Assembly: GCF_949987515.2 (NCBI RefSeq)
Contig: NW_027192651.1
Location: forward strand, 3,782,001-3,846,000
DNA length: 64,000 nt
From: Delphinus delphis
Lineage: Eukaryota; Chordata; Mammalia; Artiodactyla; Delphinidae
Reading direction: 5' to 3'
Of the stretch, positions 10,433-23,439 are shown one piece after another; positions within the stretch are counted from its first letter, which is position 1, and every line of letters begins with the position of its first letter. The position numbers were made by a program, and so were the translations under genes. A model generated the notes under the pieces. It was not told the DNA's origin. It ran no database searches and worked only from the letters and a program-made list of their open reading frames with translations.

Positions 10433-12379
10433 AAGCATGTGTACAGGGGCATAAACGCAGCAGTGATAGGATTGGAGAGGTTCGGTGAGCAAATGAAGAC
10501 CCTTTGAAGTCATATTGCATGGTACCCATTCCACGGGTTTCAAATACACAGGTTTAAGGTATTCTTCCTTCAGCTAAAACATGCATGTGGAACCTAGAGT
10601 ATGATCAACCATGTGATCGGGAGACGTGTTCAAATATGTCCCAGTTTTCGTACCCTGGTACTCGGGTGCAACATTCCAGACGCTTTACTAACACTCTCCC
10701 GACTTGGAGAGTCAATCCCATTAACCTCCTGTTTGGCCCAGTTTGCAATTTCTGCGGAAGATGAACAGGAATAGCGAGAACCAATGAGAGGCTAGCTGAA
10801 GGTGTCTGGACGGGCAAATTTAACTCTCATTTCCCACCAGGAAGAGGAATTAACCAAAGGCTCAGCGTGCCGTGCCGGAACCAGATTAGGGCCTGAAGCC
10901 ATCCTGCGGTGTTGCGGCCAGCTCAAAAGAAAGCGAGTTGAAGAAAGGAGCTCAGGGGCACTGTAATTCACAAACCTGCAGAGTTATAAATGACAGCTAT
11001 CGTCCAAAAATAGACTGAAGTAAGGCTGCCAAGAGGACTTGAAAGCGGGGCAGAATTGCAGGAAACCGATTTCAGGAGGTAGACTGGAATTGCATTGAAA
11101 GCATAGGAAAAGAGGCAGAACGTCCACAATGATGCACTTGGCCAAAAAGGGCATATGCGTTTTTTCCTGAATATATTCAGGAAAAAAAAAAGTGTAAAAT
11201 CCAGAAAGGCAGGACAAATGAAGACCCTTTGAAGTCATATTGCATGGTACCCATTCCACGGGTTTCAACTACCCAGGTTTAAGGTATTCTTCCTTCAGCT
11301 AAAACATGCATGTGGAACCCAGAGTATGATCAACCATGTGAACGGGAGACGTGTTCAAATATGTCTCAGTTTTCCTCCCCTGGTACTCGGGTGCAACATT
11401 CCAGACGCTTTACTAACACTCTCCCCACTTGGAGAGTCAGTCCCTTTAACTTCCTGTTTGGCCCAGTTTGCAATTTCTGTGGAAGATGAACAGGAATAGC
11501 GAGAACCAATGAGAGACTAGCTGGAGGTGTCTGGACGGGCAAATTTAACTCTCATTTCCCACCAGGAAGAGGAATTAACCAAAGGCTCAGCGTGCCGTAC
11601 CGGAACCAGATTAGGGCCTGAAGCCATCCTGCGGTGTTGCGGCCAGCTCAAAAGAAAGCGAGTTGAAGAAAGGAGCTCAGGGGCACTGTAATTCACAAAC
11701 CTGCGGAGTTATAAATGACAGCTATCGTCCAAAAATAGACTGAAGTAAGGCTGCCAAGAGGACTTGAAAGCGGGGCAGAATTGCAGGAAACCGATTTCAG
11801 GAGGTAGACTGGAATTGCATTGAAAGCATAGGAAAAGAGGCAGAACGTCCACAATGATGCACTTGGCCAAAAAGGGCGTATGCGTTTTTTCCTGAATATA
11901 TTCAGGAAAAAACGCATACGCCCTTTTTGGCCAACCAAGCAAGCTTGCAAAGGAAATCTGCACTACAATGAAGTCTCACTTCCCCCCGGTCAAAAGGGCC
12001 ATCTGAAAAAAGTGTAAAATCCAGAAAGGCAGGACAGGCCATGGAGAACTGGGAGCCTTGTTATGCTGATGGGCGGTATGTAAATTGCCAACAGACACTC
12101 GGGAGAAGTGTATGGTGTTTCCTGAAACATCTAAAAAACAAAGCAACAGAGCCTAGGGCACTGCCACTTATGGTCCTATAGCTTAGGGAAATTAAAATCA
12201 AAAAGACACAGCCACCCCAAAGTTTGGAACGGCTCTGTTTACAAGAACCTCGTTTACAGTACAAGTTCAACATCGCAGAAAGTGAAAAATGGATAAAGAA
12301 GTTGTGGTATTTACTTACAAAGCAATATCACTCAGCAATGAAATCTGTGTCATCAGGCCCTTAGCAGCACAATGAGTGG
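10075..12379 (+). repeat. Satellite unit U6 (2,305 bp, long form)
   Basis: Contains the 725-bp truncated copy at 11182-11906; perfect palindrome 11863-11934. Private variants TACATCTTGC, TATGGTTTGC and CAAATACACA in the first 480 bp are all shared with U19; the first two also occur in U17, which then switches type. Confidence 0.95.
11182..11906 (+). repeat. Truncated unit T4 (725 bp, 10-A junction)
   Basis: Same junctions, 10 A. It lies in U6. CCTGCGGAGTT at about 11700 is shared only with T7, its counterpart at 22,713 bp. Confidence 0.93.
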
Positions 12380-13959
12380 ATTCAGGTATGATGATTCTAA
12401 CTGAAATAAGTCACACAGAAAAAGAAACATCATAAGATATCAGTAATACACGGAATGTAAAGTTGGCTACACAGGAACTGAATTACAGAACAGAACAGGG
12501 TCTCAAATTTAGAAAACCAACTTATGCTTGCTTAAGGGGAAAGGTGAGTTGGGGTGCTGCATAAACCCAGAGATTGAAATGAGCACAGATAAAGTTCCTT
12601 AAGCCAAATATGGAATAGACAAGAGCTACTCCTTGCTCAACGAAATGGACTCAACACCGCATATTAAACGCCTAAGAATGTACCTGACTAGTAAGTATCT
12701 TAAAACCTATGGATTGCTATGTCTCCGAAAGAGAATCAAGCATGTGTACAGGGGCATAAACGCAGCAGTGATAGGATTGGAGAGGTTCGGTGAGCAAATG
12801 AAGACCCTTTGAAGTCATATTGCATGGTACCCATTCCACGGGTTTCAACTACCCAGGTTTAAGGTATTCTTCCTTCAGCTAAAACATGCATGTGGAACCT
12901 AGAGTATGATCAACCATGTGATCGGGAGACGTGTTCAAATATGTCCCAGTTTTCGTACCCTGGTACTCGGGTGCAACATTCCAGACGCTTTACTAACACT
13001 CTCCCGACTTGGAGAGTCAGTCCCATTAACCTCCTGTTTGGCCCAGTTTGCAATTTCTGCGGAAGATGAACAGGAATAGCGAGAACCAATGAGAGGCTAG
13101 CTGAAGGTGTCTGGACGGACAAATTTAACTCTCATTTCCCACCAGGAAGAGGAATTAACCAAAGGCTCAGCGTGCCGTTCCGGAATCAGATTAGGGCCTG
13201 AAGCCATCCTGCGGTGTTGCGGCCAGCTCAAAAGAAAGCGAGTTGAAGAAAGGAGCTCAGGGGCACTGTAATTCACAAACCTGCAGAGTTATAAATGACA
13301 GCTATCGTCCAAAAATAGACTGAAGTAAGGCTGCCAAGAGGACTTGAAAGCGGGGCAGAATTGCAGGAAACCGATTTCAGGAGGTAGACTGGAATTGCAT
13401 TGAAAGCATAGGAAAAGAGGCAGAACGTCCACAATGATGCACTTGGCCAAAAAGGGCATATGCGTTTTTTCCTGAATATATTCAGGAAAAAACGCATACG
13501 CACTTTTTGGCCAACCAAGCAAGCTTGCAAAGGAAATCTGCACTACAATGAAGTCTCACTTCCCCCCGGTCAAAAGGGCCATCTGAAAAAAGTGTAAAAT
13601 CCAGAAAGGCAGGACAGGCCATGGAGAACTGGGAGCCTTGTTATGCTGATGGGCGGGATGTAAATTACCAACAGACACTCAGGAGAAGTGTATGGTGTTT
13701 CCTGAAACATCTAAAAAACAAAGCAACAGAGCCTAGGGCACTGCCACTTATGGTCCTATAGCTTAGGGAAATTAAAATCAAAAAGACACAGCCACCCCAA
13801 AGTTTGGGATGCCTCTGTTTACAAGAACCTCGTTTACAGTACAAGTTCAACATCGCAGAAAGTGAAAAATGGATAAAGAAGTTGTGGTATTTACTTACAA
13901 AGCAATATCACTCAGCAATGAAATCTATGTCATCAGGCCCTTAGGAGCACAATGAGTGG
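12380..13959 (+). repeat. Satellite unit U7 (1,580 bp)
   Basis: Palindrome 13443-13514 has two mismatches (CATATGCG left, CGCACTTTTT right). Start has AAAGTTGGCT and ATAAACCCAG like U20, its counterpart 22,713 bp downstream, but it has ACGGACAAAT and CCGTTCCGG where U20 has ACGGGCAAAT and CCGTGCCGG. Confidence 0.95.
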
Positions 13960-15539
13960 ATTCAGGTATGATGATTCTAACTGAAATAAGTCACACAGAA
14001 AAAGAAACATCATAAGATATCAGTAATACACGGAATGTAAACTTGGCTACACAGGAACTGAATTACAGAACAGAACAGGGTCTCAAATTTAGAAAACCAA
14101 CTTATGCTTGCTTAAGGGGAAAGGTGAGTTGGGGTGCTGCATAAAACCAGAGATTGAAATGAGCACAGATAAAGTTCCTTAAGCCAAATATGGAATAGAC
14201 AAGAGCTACTCCTTGCTCAACGAAATGGACTCAACACCGCATATTAAACGCCTAAGAATGTACCTGACTAGTAAGTATCTTAAAACCTATGGATTGCTAT
14301 GTCTCCGAAAGAGAATCAAGCATGTGTACAGGGGCATAAACGCAGCAGTGATAGGATTGGAGAGGTTCGGTGAGCAAATGAAGACCCTTTGAAGTCATAT
14401 TGCATGGTACCCATTCCAAGGGTTTCAACTACCCAGGTTTAAGGTATTCTTCCTTCAGCTAAAACATGCATGTGGAACCTAGAGTATGATCAACCATGTG
14501 ATCGGGAGACGTGTTCAAATATGTCCCAGTTTTCGTACCCTGGTACTCGGGTGCAACATTCCAGACGCTTTACTAACACTCTCCCGACTTGGAGAGTCAG
14601 TCCCATTAACCTCCTGTTTGGCCCAGTTTGCAATTTCTGCGGAAGATGAACAGGAATAGCGAGAACCAATGAGAGGCTAGCTGAAGGTGTCTGGACGGAC
14701 AAATTTAACTCTCATTTCTCACCAGGAAGAGGAATTAACCAAAGGCTCAGCGTGCCGTGCCGGAACCAGATTAGGGCCTGAAGCCATCCTGCGGTGTTGC
14801 GGCCAGCTCAAAAGAAAGCGAGTTGAAGAAAGGAGCTCAGGGGCACTGTAATTCACAAACCTGCAGAGTTATAAATGACAGCTATCGTCCAAAAATAGAC
14901 TGAAGTAAGGCTGCCAAGAGGACTTGAAAGCGGGGCAGAATTGCAGGAAACCGATTTCAGGAGGTAGACTGGAATTGCATTGAAAGCATAGGAAAAGAGG
15001 CAGAACGTCCACAATGATGCACTTGGCCAAAAAGGGTGTATGCGTTTTTTCCTGAATATATTCAGGAAAAAACGCATACGCCCTTTTTGGCCAACCAAGC
15101 AAGCTTGCAAAGGAAATCTGCACTACAATGAAGTCTCACTTCCCCCCGGTCAAAAGGGCCATCTGAAAAAAGTGTAAAATCCAGAAAGGCAGGACAGGAC
15201 ATGGAGAACTGGGAGCCTTGTTATGCTGATGGGCGGGATGTAAATTACCAACAGACACTCAGGAGAAGTGTATGGTGTTTCCTGAAACATCTAAAAAACA
15301 AAGCAACAGAGCCTAGGGCACTGCCACTTATGGTCCTATAGCTTAGGGAAATTAAAATCAAAAAGACACAGCCACCCCAAAGTTTGGGACGCCTCTGTTT
15401 ACAAGAACCTCGTTTACAGTACAAGTTCAACATCGCAGAAAGTGAAAAATGGATAAAGAAGTTGTGGTATTTACTTACAAAGCAATATCACTCAGCAATG
15501 AAATCTATGTCATCAGGCCCTTAGGAGCACAATGAGTGG
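13960..15539 (+). repeat. Satellite unit U8 (1,580 bp)
   Basis: Palindrome 15023-15094 has one mismatch (AGGGTGTATG), the alternative decay product of the CpG that reads CATATG in other units. ATTCCAAGGG and CATTTCTCACC are shared only with U21, confirming the 22,713-bp correspondence, although U8 and U21 differ at several other diagnostic sites. Confidence 0.95.
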
Positions 15540-17119
15540 ATTCAGGTATGATGATTCTAACTGAAATAAGTCACACAGAAAAAGAAACATCATAAGATAT
15601 CAGTAATACACGGAATGTAAAGTTGGCTACACAGGAACTGAATTACAGAACAGAACAGGGTCTCAAATTTAGAAAACCAACTTATGCTTGCTTAAGGGGA
15701 AAGGTGAGTTGGGGTGCTGCATAAACCCAGAGATTGAAATGAGCACAGATAAAGTTCCTTAAGCCAAATATGGAATAGACAAGAGCTACTCCTTGCTCAA
15801 CGAAATGGACTCAACACCGCATATTAAACGCCTAAGAATGTACCTGACTAGTAAGTATCTTAAAACCTATGGATTGCTATGTCTCCGAAAGAGAATCAAG
15901 CATGTGTACAGGGGCATAAACGCAGCAGTGATAGGATTGGAGAGGTTCGGTGAGCAAATGAAGACCCTTTGAAGTCATATTGCATGGTACCCATTCCACG
16001 GGTTTCAACTACCCAGGTTTTAGGTATTCTTCCTTCAGCTAAAACATGCATGTGGAACCTAGAGTATGATCAACCATGTGATCGGGAGACGTGTTCAAAT
16101 ATGTCCCAGTTTTCGTACCCTGGTACTCGGGTGCAACATTCCAGACGCTTTACTAACACTCTCCCGACTTGGAGAGTCAGTCCCTTTAACTTCCTGTTTG
16201 GCCCAGTTTGCAATTTCTGCGGAAGATGAACAGGAATAGCGAGAACCAATGAGAGGCTAGCTGAAGGTGTCTGGACGGGCAAATTTAACTCTCATTTCCC
16301 ACCAGGAAGAGGAATTAACCAAAGGCTCAGCGTGCCGTGCCGGAATCAGATTAGGGCCTGAAGCCATCCTGCGGTGTTGCGGCCAGCTCAAAAGAAAGCG
16401 AGTTGAAGAAAGGAGCTCAGGGGCACTGTAATTCACAAACCTGCAGAGTTATAAATGACAGGTATCGTCCAAAAATAGACTGAAGTAAGGCTGCCAAGAG
16501 GACTTGAAAGCGGGGCAGAATTGCAGGAAACCGATTTCAGGAGGTAGACTGGAATTGCATTGAAAGCATAGGAAAAGAGGCAGAACGTCCACAATGATGC
16601 ACTTGGCCAAAAAGGGCATATGCGTTTTTTCCTGAATATATTCAGGAAAAAACGCATACGCACTTTTTGGCCAACCAAGCAAGCTTGCAAAGGAAATCTG
16701 CACTACAATGAAGTCTCACTTCCCCCCGGTCAAAAGGGCCATCTGAAAAAAGTGTAAAATCCAGAAAGGCAGGACAGGCCATGGAGAACTGGGAGCCTTG
16801 TTATGCTGATGGGCGGGATGTAAATTACCAACAGACACTCAGGAGAAGTGTATGGTGTTTCCTGAAACATCTAAAAAACAAAGCAACAGAGCCTAGGGCA
16901 CTGCCACTTATGGTCCTATAGCTTAGGGAAATTAAAATCAAAAAGACACAGCCACCCCAAAGTTTGGGATGCCTCTGTTTACAAGAACCTCGTTTACAGT
17001 ACAAGTTCAACATCGCAGAAAGTGAAAAATGGATAAAGAAGTTGTGGTATTTACTTACAAAGCAATATCACTCAGCAATGAAATCTATGTCATCAGGCCC
17101 TTAGGAGCACAATGAGTGG
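15540..17119 (+). repeat. Satellite unit U9 (1,580 bp)
   Basis: Palindrome 16603-16674 with the same two mismatches as U7. Carries CCCTTTAACTTCC and GCCGGAATCAG as do U14, U22 and U27. GACAGGTATCG at about 16457 is otherwise typical of U13/U26-type units, suggesting a short conversion tract. TTTTAGGTATTC at 16018 is private. Confidence 0.95.
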
Positions 17120-18699
17120 ATTCAGGTATGATGATTCTAACTGAAATAAGTCACACAGAAAAAGAAACATCATAAGATATCAGTAATACACGGAATGTAA
17201 ACTTGGCTACACAGGAACTGAATTACAGAACAGAACAGGGTCTCAAATTTAGAAAACCAACTTATGCTTGCTTAAGGGGAAAGGTGAGTTGGGGTGCTGC
17301 ATAAAACCAGAGATTGAAATGAGCACAGATAAAGTTCCTTAAGCCAAATATGGAATAGACAAGAGCTACTCCTTGCTCAACGAAATGGACTCAACACCGC
17401 ATATTAAACGCCTAAGAATGTACCTGACTAGTAAGTATCTTAAAACCTATGGATTGCTATGTCTCCGAAAGAGAATCAAGCATGTGTACAGGGGCATAAA
17501 CGCAGCAGTGATAGGATTGGAGAGGTTCGGTGAGCAAATGAAGACCCTTTGAAGTCATATTGCATGGTACCCATTCCACGGGTTTCAACTACCCAGGTTT
17601 AAGGTATTCTTCCTTCAGCTAAAACATGCATGTGGAACCTAGAGTATGATCAACCATGTGATCGGGAGACGTGTTCAAATATGTCCCAGTTTTCGTACCC
17701 TGGTACTCGGGTGCAACATTCCAGACGCTTTACTAACACTCTCCCGACTTGGAGAGTCAGTCCCATTAACCTCCTGTTTGGCCCAGTTTGCAATTTCTGC
17801 GGAAGATGAACAGGAATAGCGAGAACCAATGAGAGGCTAGCTGAAGGTGTCTGGACGGACAAATTTAACTCTCATTTCCCACCAGGAAGAGGAATTAACC
17901 AAAGGCTCAGCGTGCCGTGCCGGAACCAGATTAGGGCCTGAAGCCATCCTGCGGTGTTGCGGCCAGCTCAAAAGAAAGCGAGTTGAAGAAAGGAGCTCAG
18001 GGGCACTGTAATTCACAAACCTGCAGAGTTATAAATGACAGCTATCGTCCAAAAATAGACTGAAGTAAGGCTGCCAAGAGGACTTGAAAGCGGGGCAGAA
18101 TTGCAGGAAACCGATTTCAGGAGGTAGACTGGAATTGCATTGAAAGCATAGGAAAAGAGGCAGAACGTCCACAATGATGCACTTGGTCAAACAGGGCGTA
18201 TGCGTTTTTTCCTGAATATATTCAGGAAAAAACGCATACGCCCTTTTTGGCCAACCAAGCAAGCTTGCAAAGGAAATCTGCACTACAATGAAGTCTCACT
18301 TCCCCCCGGTCAAAAGGGCCATCAGAAAAAAGTGTAAAATCCAGAAAGGCAGGACAGGTCATGGAGAACTGGGAGCCTTGTTATGCTGATGGGCGGGATG
18401 TAAATTACCAACAGACACTCAGGAGAAGTGTATGGTGTTTCCTGAAACATCTAAAAAACAAAGCAACAGAGCCTAGGGCACTGCCACTTATGGTCCTATA
18501 GCTTAGGGAAATTAAAATCAAACAGACACAGCCACCCCAAAGTTTGGAACGGCTCTGTTTATAAGAACCTCGTTTACAGTACAAGTTCAACATCGCAGAA
18601 AGTGAAAAATGGATAAAGAAGTTGTGGTATTTACTTACAAAGCAATATCACTCAGCAATGAAATCTGTGTCATCAGGCCCTTACCAGCACAATGAGTGG
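17120..18699 (+). repeat. Satellite unit U10 (1,580 bp)
   Basis: Palindrome 18183-18254 has two left-arm changes (TTGGTCAAACAGGG), shared with U23 and U28. GCCATCAGAAA and ACAGGTCATGG just after it are shared with U23 only. AAACAGACAC and TTACCAGCAC are private. Confidence 0.95.
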
Positions 18700-20279
18700 A
18701 TTCAGGTATGATGATTCTAACTGAAATAAGTCACACAGAAAAAGAAACATCATAAGATATCACTAATACACGGATTGTAAACTTGGCTACACAGGAACTG
18801 AATGACAGAACAGAACAGGGTCTCAAATTTAGAAAACCAACTTATGCTTGCTTAAGGGTAAAGGTGAGTTGGGGTGCTGCATAAAACCAGAGATTGAAAT
18901 GAGCACAGATAAAGTTCCTTAAGCCAAATATGGAATAGACAAGAGCTACTCCTTGCTCAACGAAATGGACTCAACACCGCATATTAAACGCCTAAGAATG
19001 TACCTGACTAGTAAGTATCTTAAAACCTATGGATTGCTATGTCTCCGAAAGAGAATCAAGCATGTGTACAGGGGCATAAATGCAGCAGTGATAGGATTGG
19101 AGAGGTTCGGTGAGCAAATGAAGACCCTTTGAAGTCATATTGCATGGTACCCATTCCACGGGTTTCAACTACCCAGGTTTAAGGTATTCTTCCTTCAGCT
19201 AAAACATGCATGTGGAACCTAGAGTATGATCAACCATGTGATCGGGAGACGTGTTCAAATATGTCTCAGTTTTCGTACCCTAGTACTTGGGTGCAACATT
19301 CCAGACGCTTTACTAACACTCTCCCGACTTGGAGAGTCAGTCCCTTTAACCTCCTGTTTGGCCCAGTTTGCAATTTCTGCGGAAGATGAACAGGAATAGC
19401 GAGAACCAATGAGAGACTAGCTGCAGGTGTCTGGACGGGCAAATTTAACTCTCATTTCCCACCAGGAAGAGGAATTAACCAAAGGCTCAGCGTTCTGTAC
19501 CAGAATCAGATTAGGGCCTGAAGCCATCCTGCGGTGTTGCGGCCAGCTCAAAAGAAAACGAGTTGAAGAAAGTAGCTCAGGGGCACTGTAATTCACAAAC
19601 CTGCAGAGTTATAAATGACAGCTATCGTCCAAAAATAGACTGAAGTAAGGCTGCCAAGAGGACTTGAAAGCGGGGCAGAATTGCAGGAAACCGATTTCAG
19701 GAGGTAGACTGGAATTGCATTGAAAGCATAGGAAAAGAGGCAGAACGTCCACAATGATGCACTTGGCCAAAAAGGGCGTATGCGTTTTTTCCTGAATATA
19801 TTCAGGAAAAAACGCATACGCCCTTTTTGGCCAACCAAGCAAGCTTGCAAAGGAAATCTGCACTACAATGAAGTCTCACTTCCCCCCGGTCAAAAGGGCC
19901 ATCTGAAAAAAGTGTAAAATCCAGAAAGGCAGGACAGGCCATGGAGAACTGGGAGCCTTGTTATGCTGATGGGCGGGATGTAAATTGCCAACAGACACTC
20001 GGGAGAAGTGTATGGTGTTTCCTGAAACATCTAAAAAACAAAGCAACAGAGCCTAGGGCACTGCCACTTATGGTCCTATAGCTTAGGGAAATTAAAATCA
20101 AAAAGACACAGCCACCCCAAAGTTTGGGACGCCTCTGTTTACAAGAACCTCGTTTACAGTACAAGTTCAACATCGCAGAAAGTGAAAAATGGATAAAGAA
20201 GTTGTGGTATTTACTTACAAAGCAATATCACTCAGCAATGAAATCTGTGTCATCAGGCCCTTAGCAGCACAATGAGTGG
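18700..20279 (+). repeat. Satellite unit U11 (1,580 bp)
   Basis: Perfect palindrome 19763-19834. CCCTAGTACTTGG, CTGCAGGTG, AAAACGAGTTG and AAAGTAGCTC are shared only with U24, 22,713 bp downstream. CGTTCTGTACC is private (U24 has CGTTCCGTACC). Confidence 0.95.
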
Positions 20280-21859
20280 ATTCAGGTATGATGATTCTAA
20301 CTGAAATAAGTCACACAGAAAAAGAAACATCATAAGATATCAGTAATACACGGAATGTAAAGTTGGCTACACAGGAACTGAATGACAGAACAGAACAGGT
20401 TCTCAAATTTAGAAAACCAACTTATGCTTGCTTAAGGGTAAAGGTGAGTTGGGGTGCTGCATAAAACCAGAGATTGAAATGAGCACAGATAAAGTTCCTT
20501 AAGCCAAATATGGAATAGACAAGAGCTACTCCTTGCTCAACGAAATGGACTCAACACCCCATATTAAACGCCTAAGAATGTACCTGACTAGTAAGTATCT
20601 TAAAACCTATGGATTGCTATGTCTCCGAAAGAGAATCAAGCATGTGTACAGGGGCATAAACGCAGCAGTGATAGGATTGGAGAGGTTCGGTGAGCAAATG
20701 AAGACCCTTTGAAGTCACATTGCATGGTACCCATTCCACGGGTTTCAACTACCCAGGTTTAAGGTATTCTTCCTTCAGCTAAAACATGCATGTGGAACCT
20801 AGAGTATGATCAACCATGTGATCGGGAGACGTGTTCAAATATGTCCCAGTTTTCGTACCCTGGTACTCGGGTGCCACATTCCAGACGCTTTACTAACACT
20901 CTCCCAACTTGGAGAGTCAGTCCCTTTAACTTCCTGTTTGGCCCAGTTTGCAATTTCTGCGGAAGATGAACAGGAATAGCGAGAACCAATGAGAGACTAG
21001 CTGGAGGTGTCTGGACGGGCAAATTTAACTCTCATTTCCCACCAGGAAGAGGAATTAACCAAAGGCTCAGCGTGCCGTACCGGAACCAGATTAGGGCCTG
21101 AAGCCATCCTGCGGTGTTGCGGCCAGCTCAAAAGAAAGCGAGTGGAAGAAAGGAGCTCAGGGGCACTGTAATTCACAAACCTGCAGAGTTATAAATGACA
21201 GCTATCGTCCAAAAATAGACTGAAGTAAGGCTGCCAAGAGGACTTGAAAGCGGGGCAGAATTGCAGGAAACCGATTTCAGGAGGTAGACTGGAATTGCAT
21301 TGAAAGCATAGGAAAAGAGGCCGAACGTCCACAATGATGCACTTGGCGAAAAAGGGCGTATGTGTTTTTTCCTGAATATATTCAGGAAAAAACGCATACG
21401 CCCTTTTTGGCCAACCAAGCAAGCTTGCAAAGGAAATCTGCACTACAATGAAGTCTCACTTCCCCCCGGTCAAAAGGGCCATCTGAAAAAAGTGTAAAAT
21501 CCAGAAAGGCAGGACAGGCCATGGAGAACTGGGAGCCTTGTTATACTGATGGGCGGGATGTAAATTGCCAACAGACACTCGGGAGAAGTGTATGGTGTTT
21601 CCTTAAACATCTAAAAAACAAAGCAACAGAGCCTAGGGCACTGCCACTTATGGTCCTATAGCTTAGGGAAATTAAAATCAAAAAGACACAGCCACCCCAA
21701 AGTTTGGAACGGCTCTGTTTACAAGAACCTCGTTTACAGTACAAGTTCAACATCGCAGAAAGTGAAAAATGGATAAAGAAGTTGTGGTATTTACTTACAA
21801 AGCAATATCACTCAGCAATGAAATCTGTGTCATCAGGCCCTTAGCAGCACAATGAGTGG
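20280..21859 (+). repeat. Satellite unit U12 (1,580 bp)
   Basis: Palindrome 21343-21414 with two left-arm changes (TTGGCGAAAA, GTATGTGTTT). GTGCCACATT, CTCCCAACTT, GAGTGGAAG and AGGCCGAACG define a subtype with U25 and U29. Confidence 0.95.
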
Positions 21860-23439
21860 ATTCAGGTATGATGATTCTAACTGAAATAAGTCACACAGAA
21901 AAAGAAACATCATAAGATATCAGTAATACACGGAATGTAAAGTTGGCTACACAGGAACTGAATGACAGAACAGAACAGGTTCTCAAATTTAGAAAACCAA
22001 CTTATGCTTGCTTAAGGGTAAAGGTGAGTGGGGGTGCTGCATAAAACCAGAGATTGAAATGAGGACAGATAAATTTCCTTAAGCCAAATATGGAATAGAC
22101 AAGAGCTACTCCTTGCTCAACGAAATGGACTCAACACCCCATATTAAACGCCTAAGAATGTACCTGACTAGTAAGTATCTTAAAACCTATGGATTGCTAT
22201 GTCTCCGAAAGAGAATCAAGCATGTGTACAGGGGCATAAACGCAGCAGTGATAGGATTGGAGAGGTTCGGTGAGCAAATGAAGACCCTTTGAAGTCATAT
22301 TGCATGGTACCCATTCCACGGGTTTCAACTACCCAGGTTTAAGGTATTCTTCCTTCAGCTAAAACATGCATGTGGAACCTAGAGTGTGATCAACCATGTG
22401 ATCGGGAGACGTGTTCAAATATGTCCCAGTTTTCGTACCCTGGTACTCGGGTGCAACATTCCAGATGCTTTACTAACACTCTCCCGACTTGGAGAGTCAG
22501 TCCCTTTAACCTCCTGTTTGGTCCAGTTTGCAATTTCTGCGGAAGATGAACAGGAATAGCGAGAACCAATGAGAGGCTAGCTGGAGGTGTCTGGACGGGC
22601 AAATTTAACTCTCATTTCCCACCAGGAAGAGGAATTAACCAAAGGCTCAGCGTGCCGTGCCGGAACCAGATTAGGGCCTGAAGCCTTCCTGCGGTGTTGC
22701 GGCCAGCTCAAAAGAAAGCGAGTTGAAGAAAGGAGCTCAGGGGCACTGTAATTCACAAACCTGCAGAGTTATAAATGACAGGTATCGTCCAAAAATAGAC
22801 TGAAGTAAGGCTGCCAAGAGGACTTGAAAGCGGGGCAGAATTGCAGGAAACCGATTTCAGGAGGTAGACTGGAATTGCATTGAAAGCATAGGAAAAGAGG
22901 CAGAACGTCCACAATGATGCACTTGGCCAAAAAGGGCGTATGCGTTTTTTCCTGAATATATTCAGGAAAAAACGCATACGCCCTTTTTGGCCAACCAAGC
23001 AAGCTTGCAAAGGAAATCTGCACTACAATGAAGTCTCACTTCCCCCCGGTCAAAAGGGCCATCTGAAAAAAGTGTAAAATCCAGAAAGGCAGGACAGGAC
23101 ATGGAGAACTGGGAGCCTTGTTATGCTGATGGGCGGGATGTAAATTACCAACAGACACTCAGGAGAAGTGTATGGTGTTTCCTGAAACATCTAAAAAACA
23201 AAGCAACAGAGCCTAGGGCACTGCCACTTATGGTCCTATAGCTTAGGGAAATTAAAATCAAAAAGACACAGCCACCCCAAAGTTTGGGACGCCTCTGTTT
23301 ACAAGAACCTCGTTTACAGTACAAGTTCAACATCGCAGAAAGTGAAAAATGGATAAAGAAGTTGTGGTATTTACTTACAAAGCAATATCACTCAGCAATG
23401 AAATCTATGTCATCAGGCCCTTAGGAGCACAATGAGTGG
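21860..23439 (+). repeat. Satellite unit U13 (1,580 bp)
   Basis: Perfect palindrome 22923-22994. Subtype with GAGTGTGATC, CCAGATGCTT, TTGGTCCAGT, GAAGCCTTCC and GACAGGTATC, shared with U26, U30, U31 and U33. GAGTGGGGGTG is shared only with U26. Confidence 0.95.
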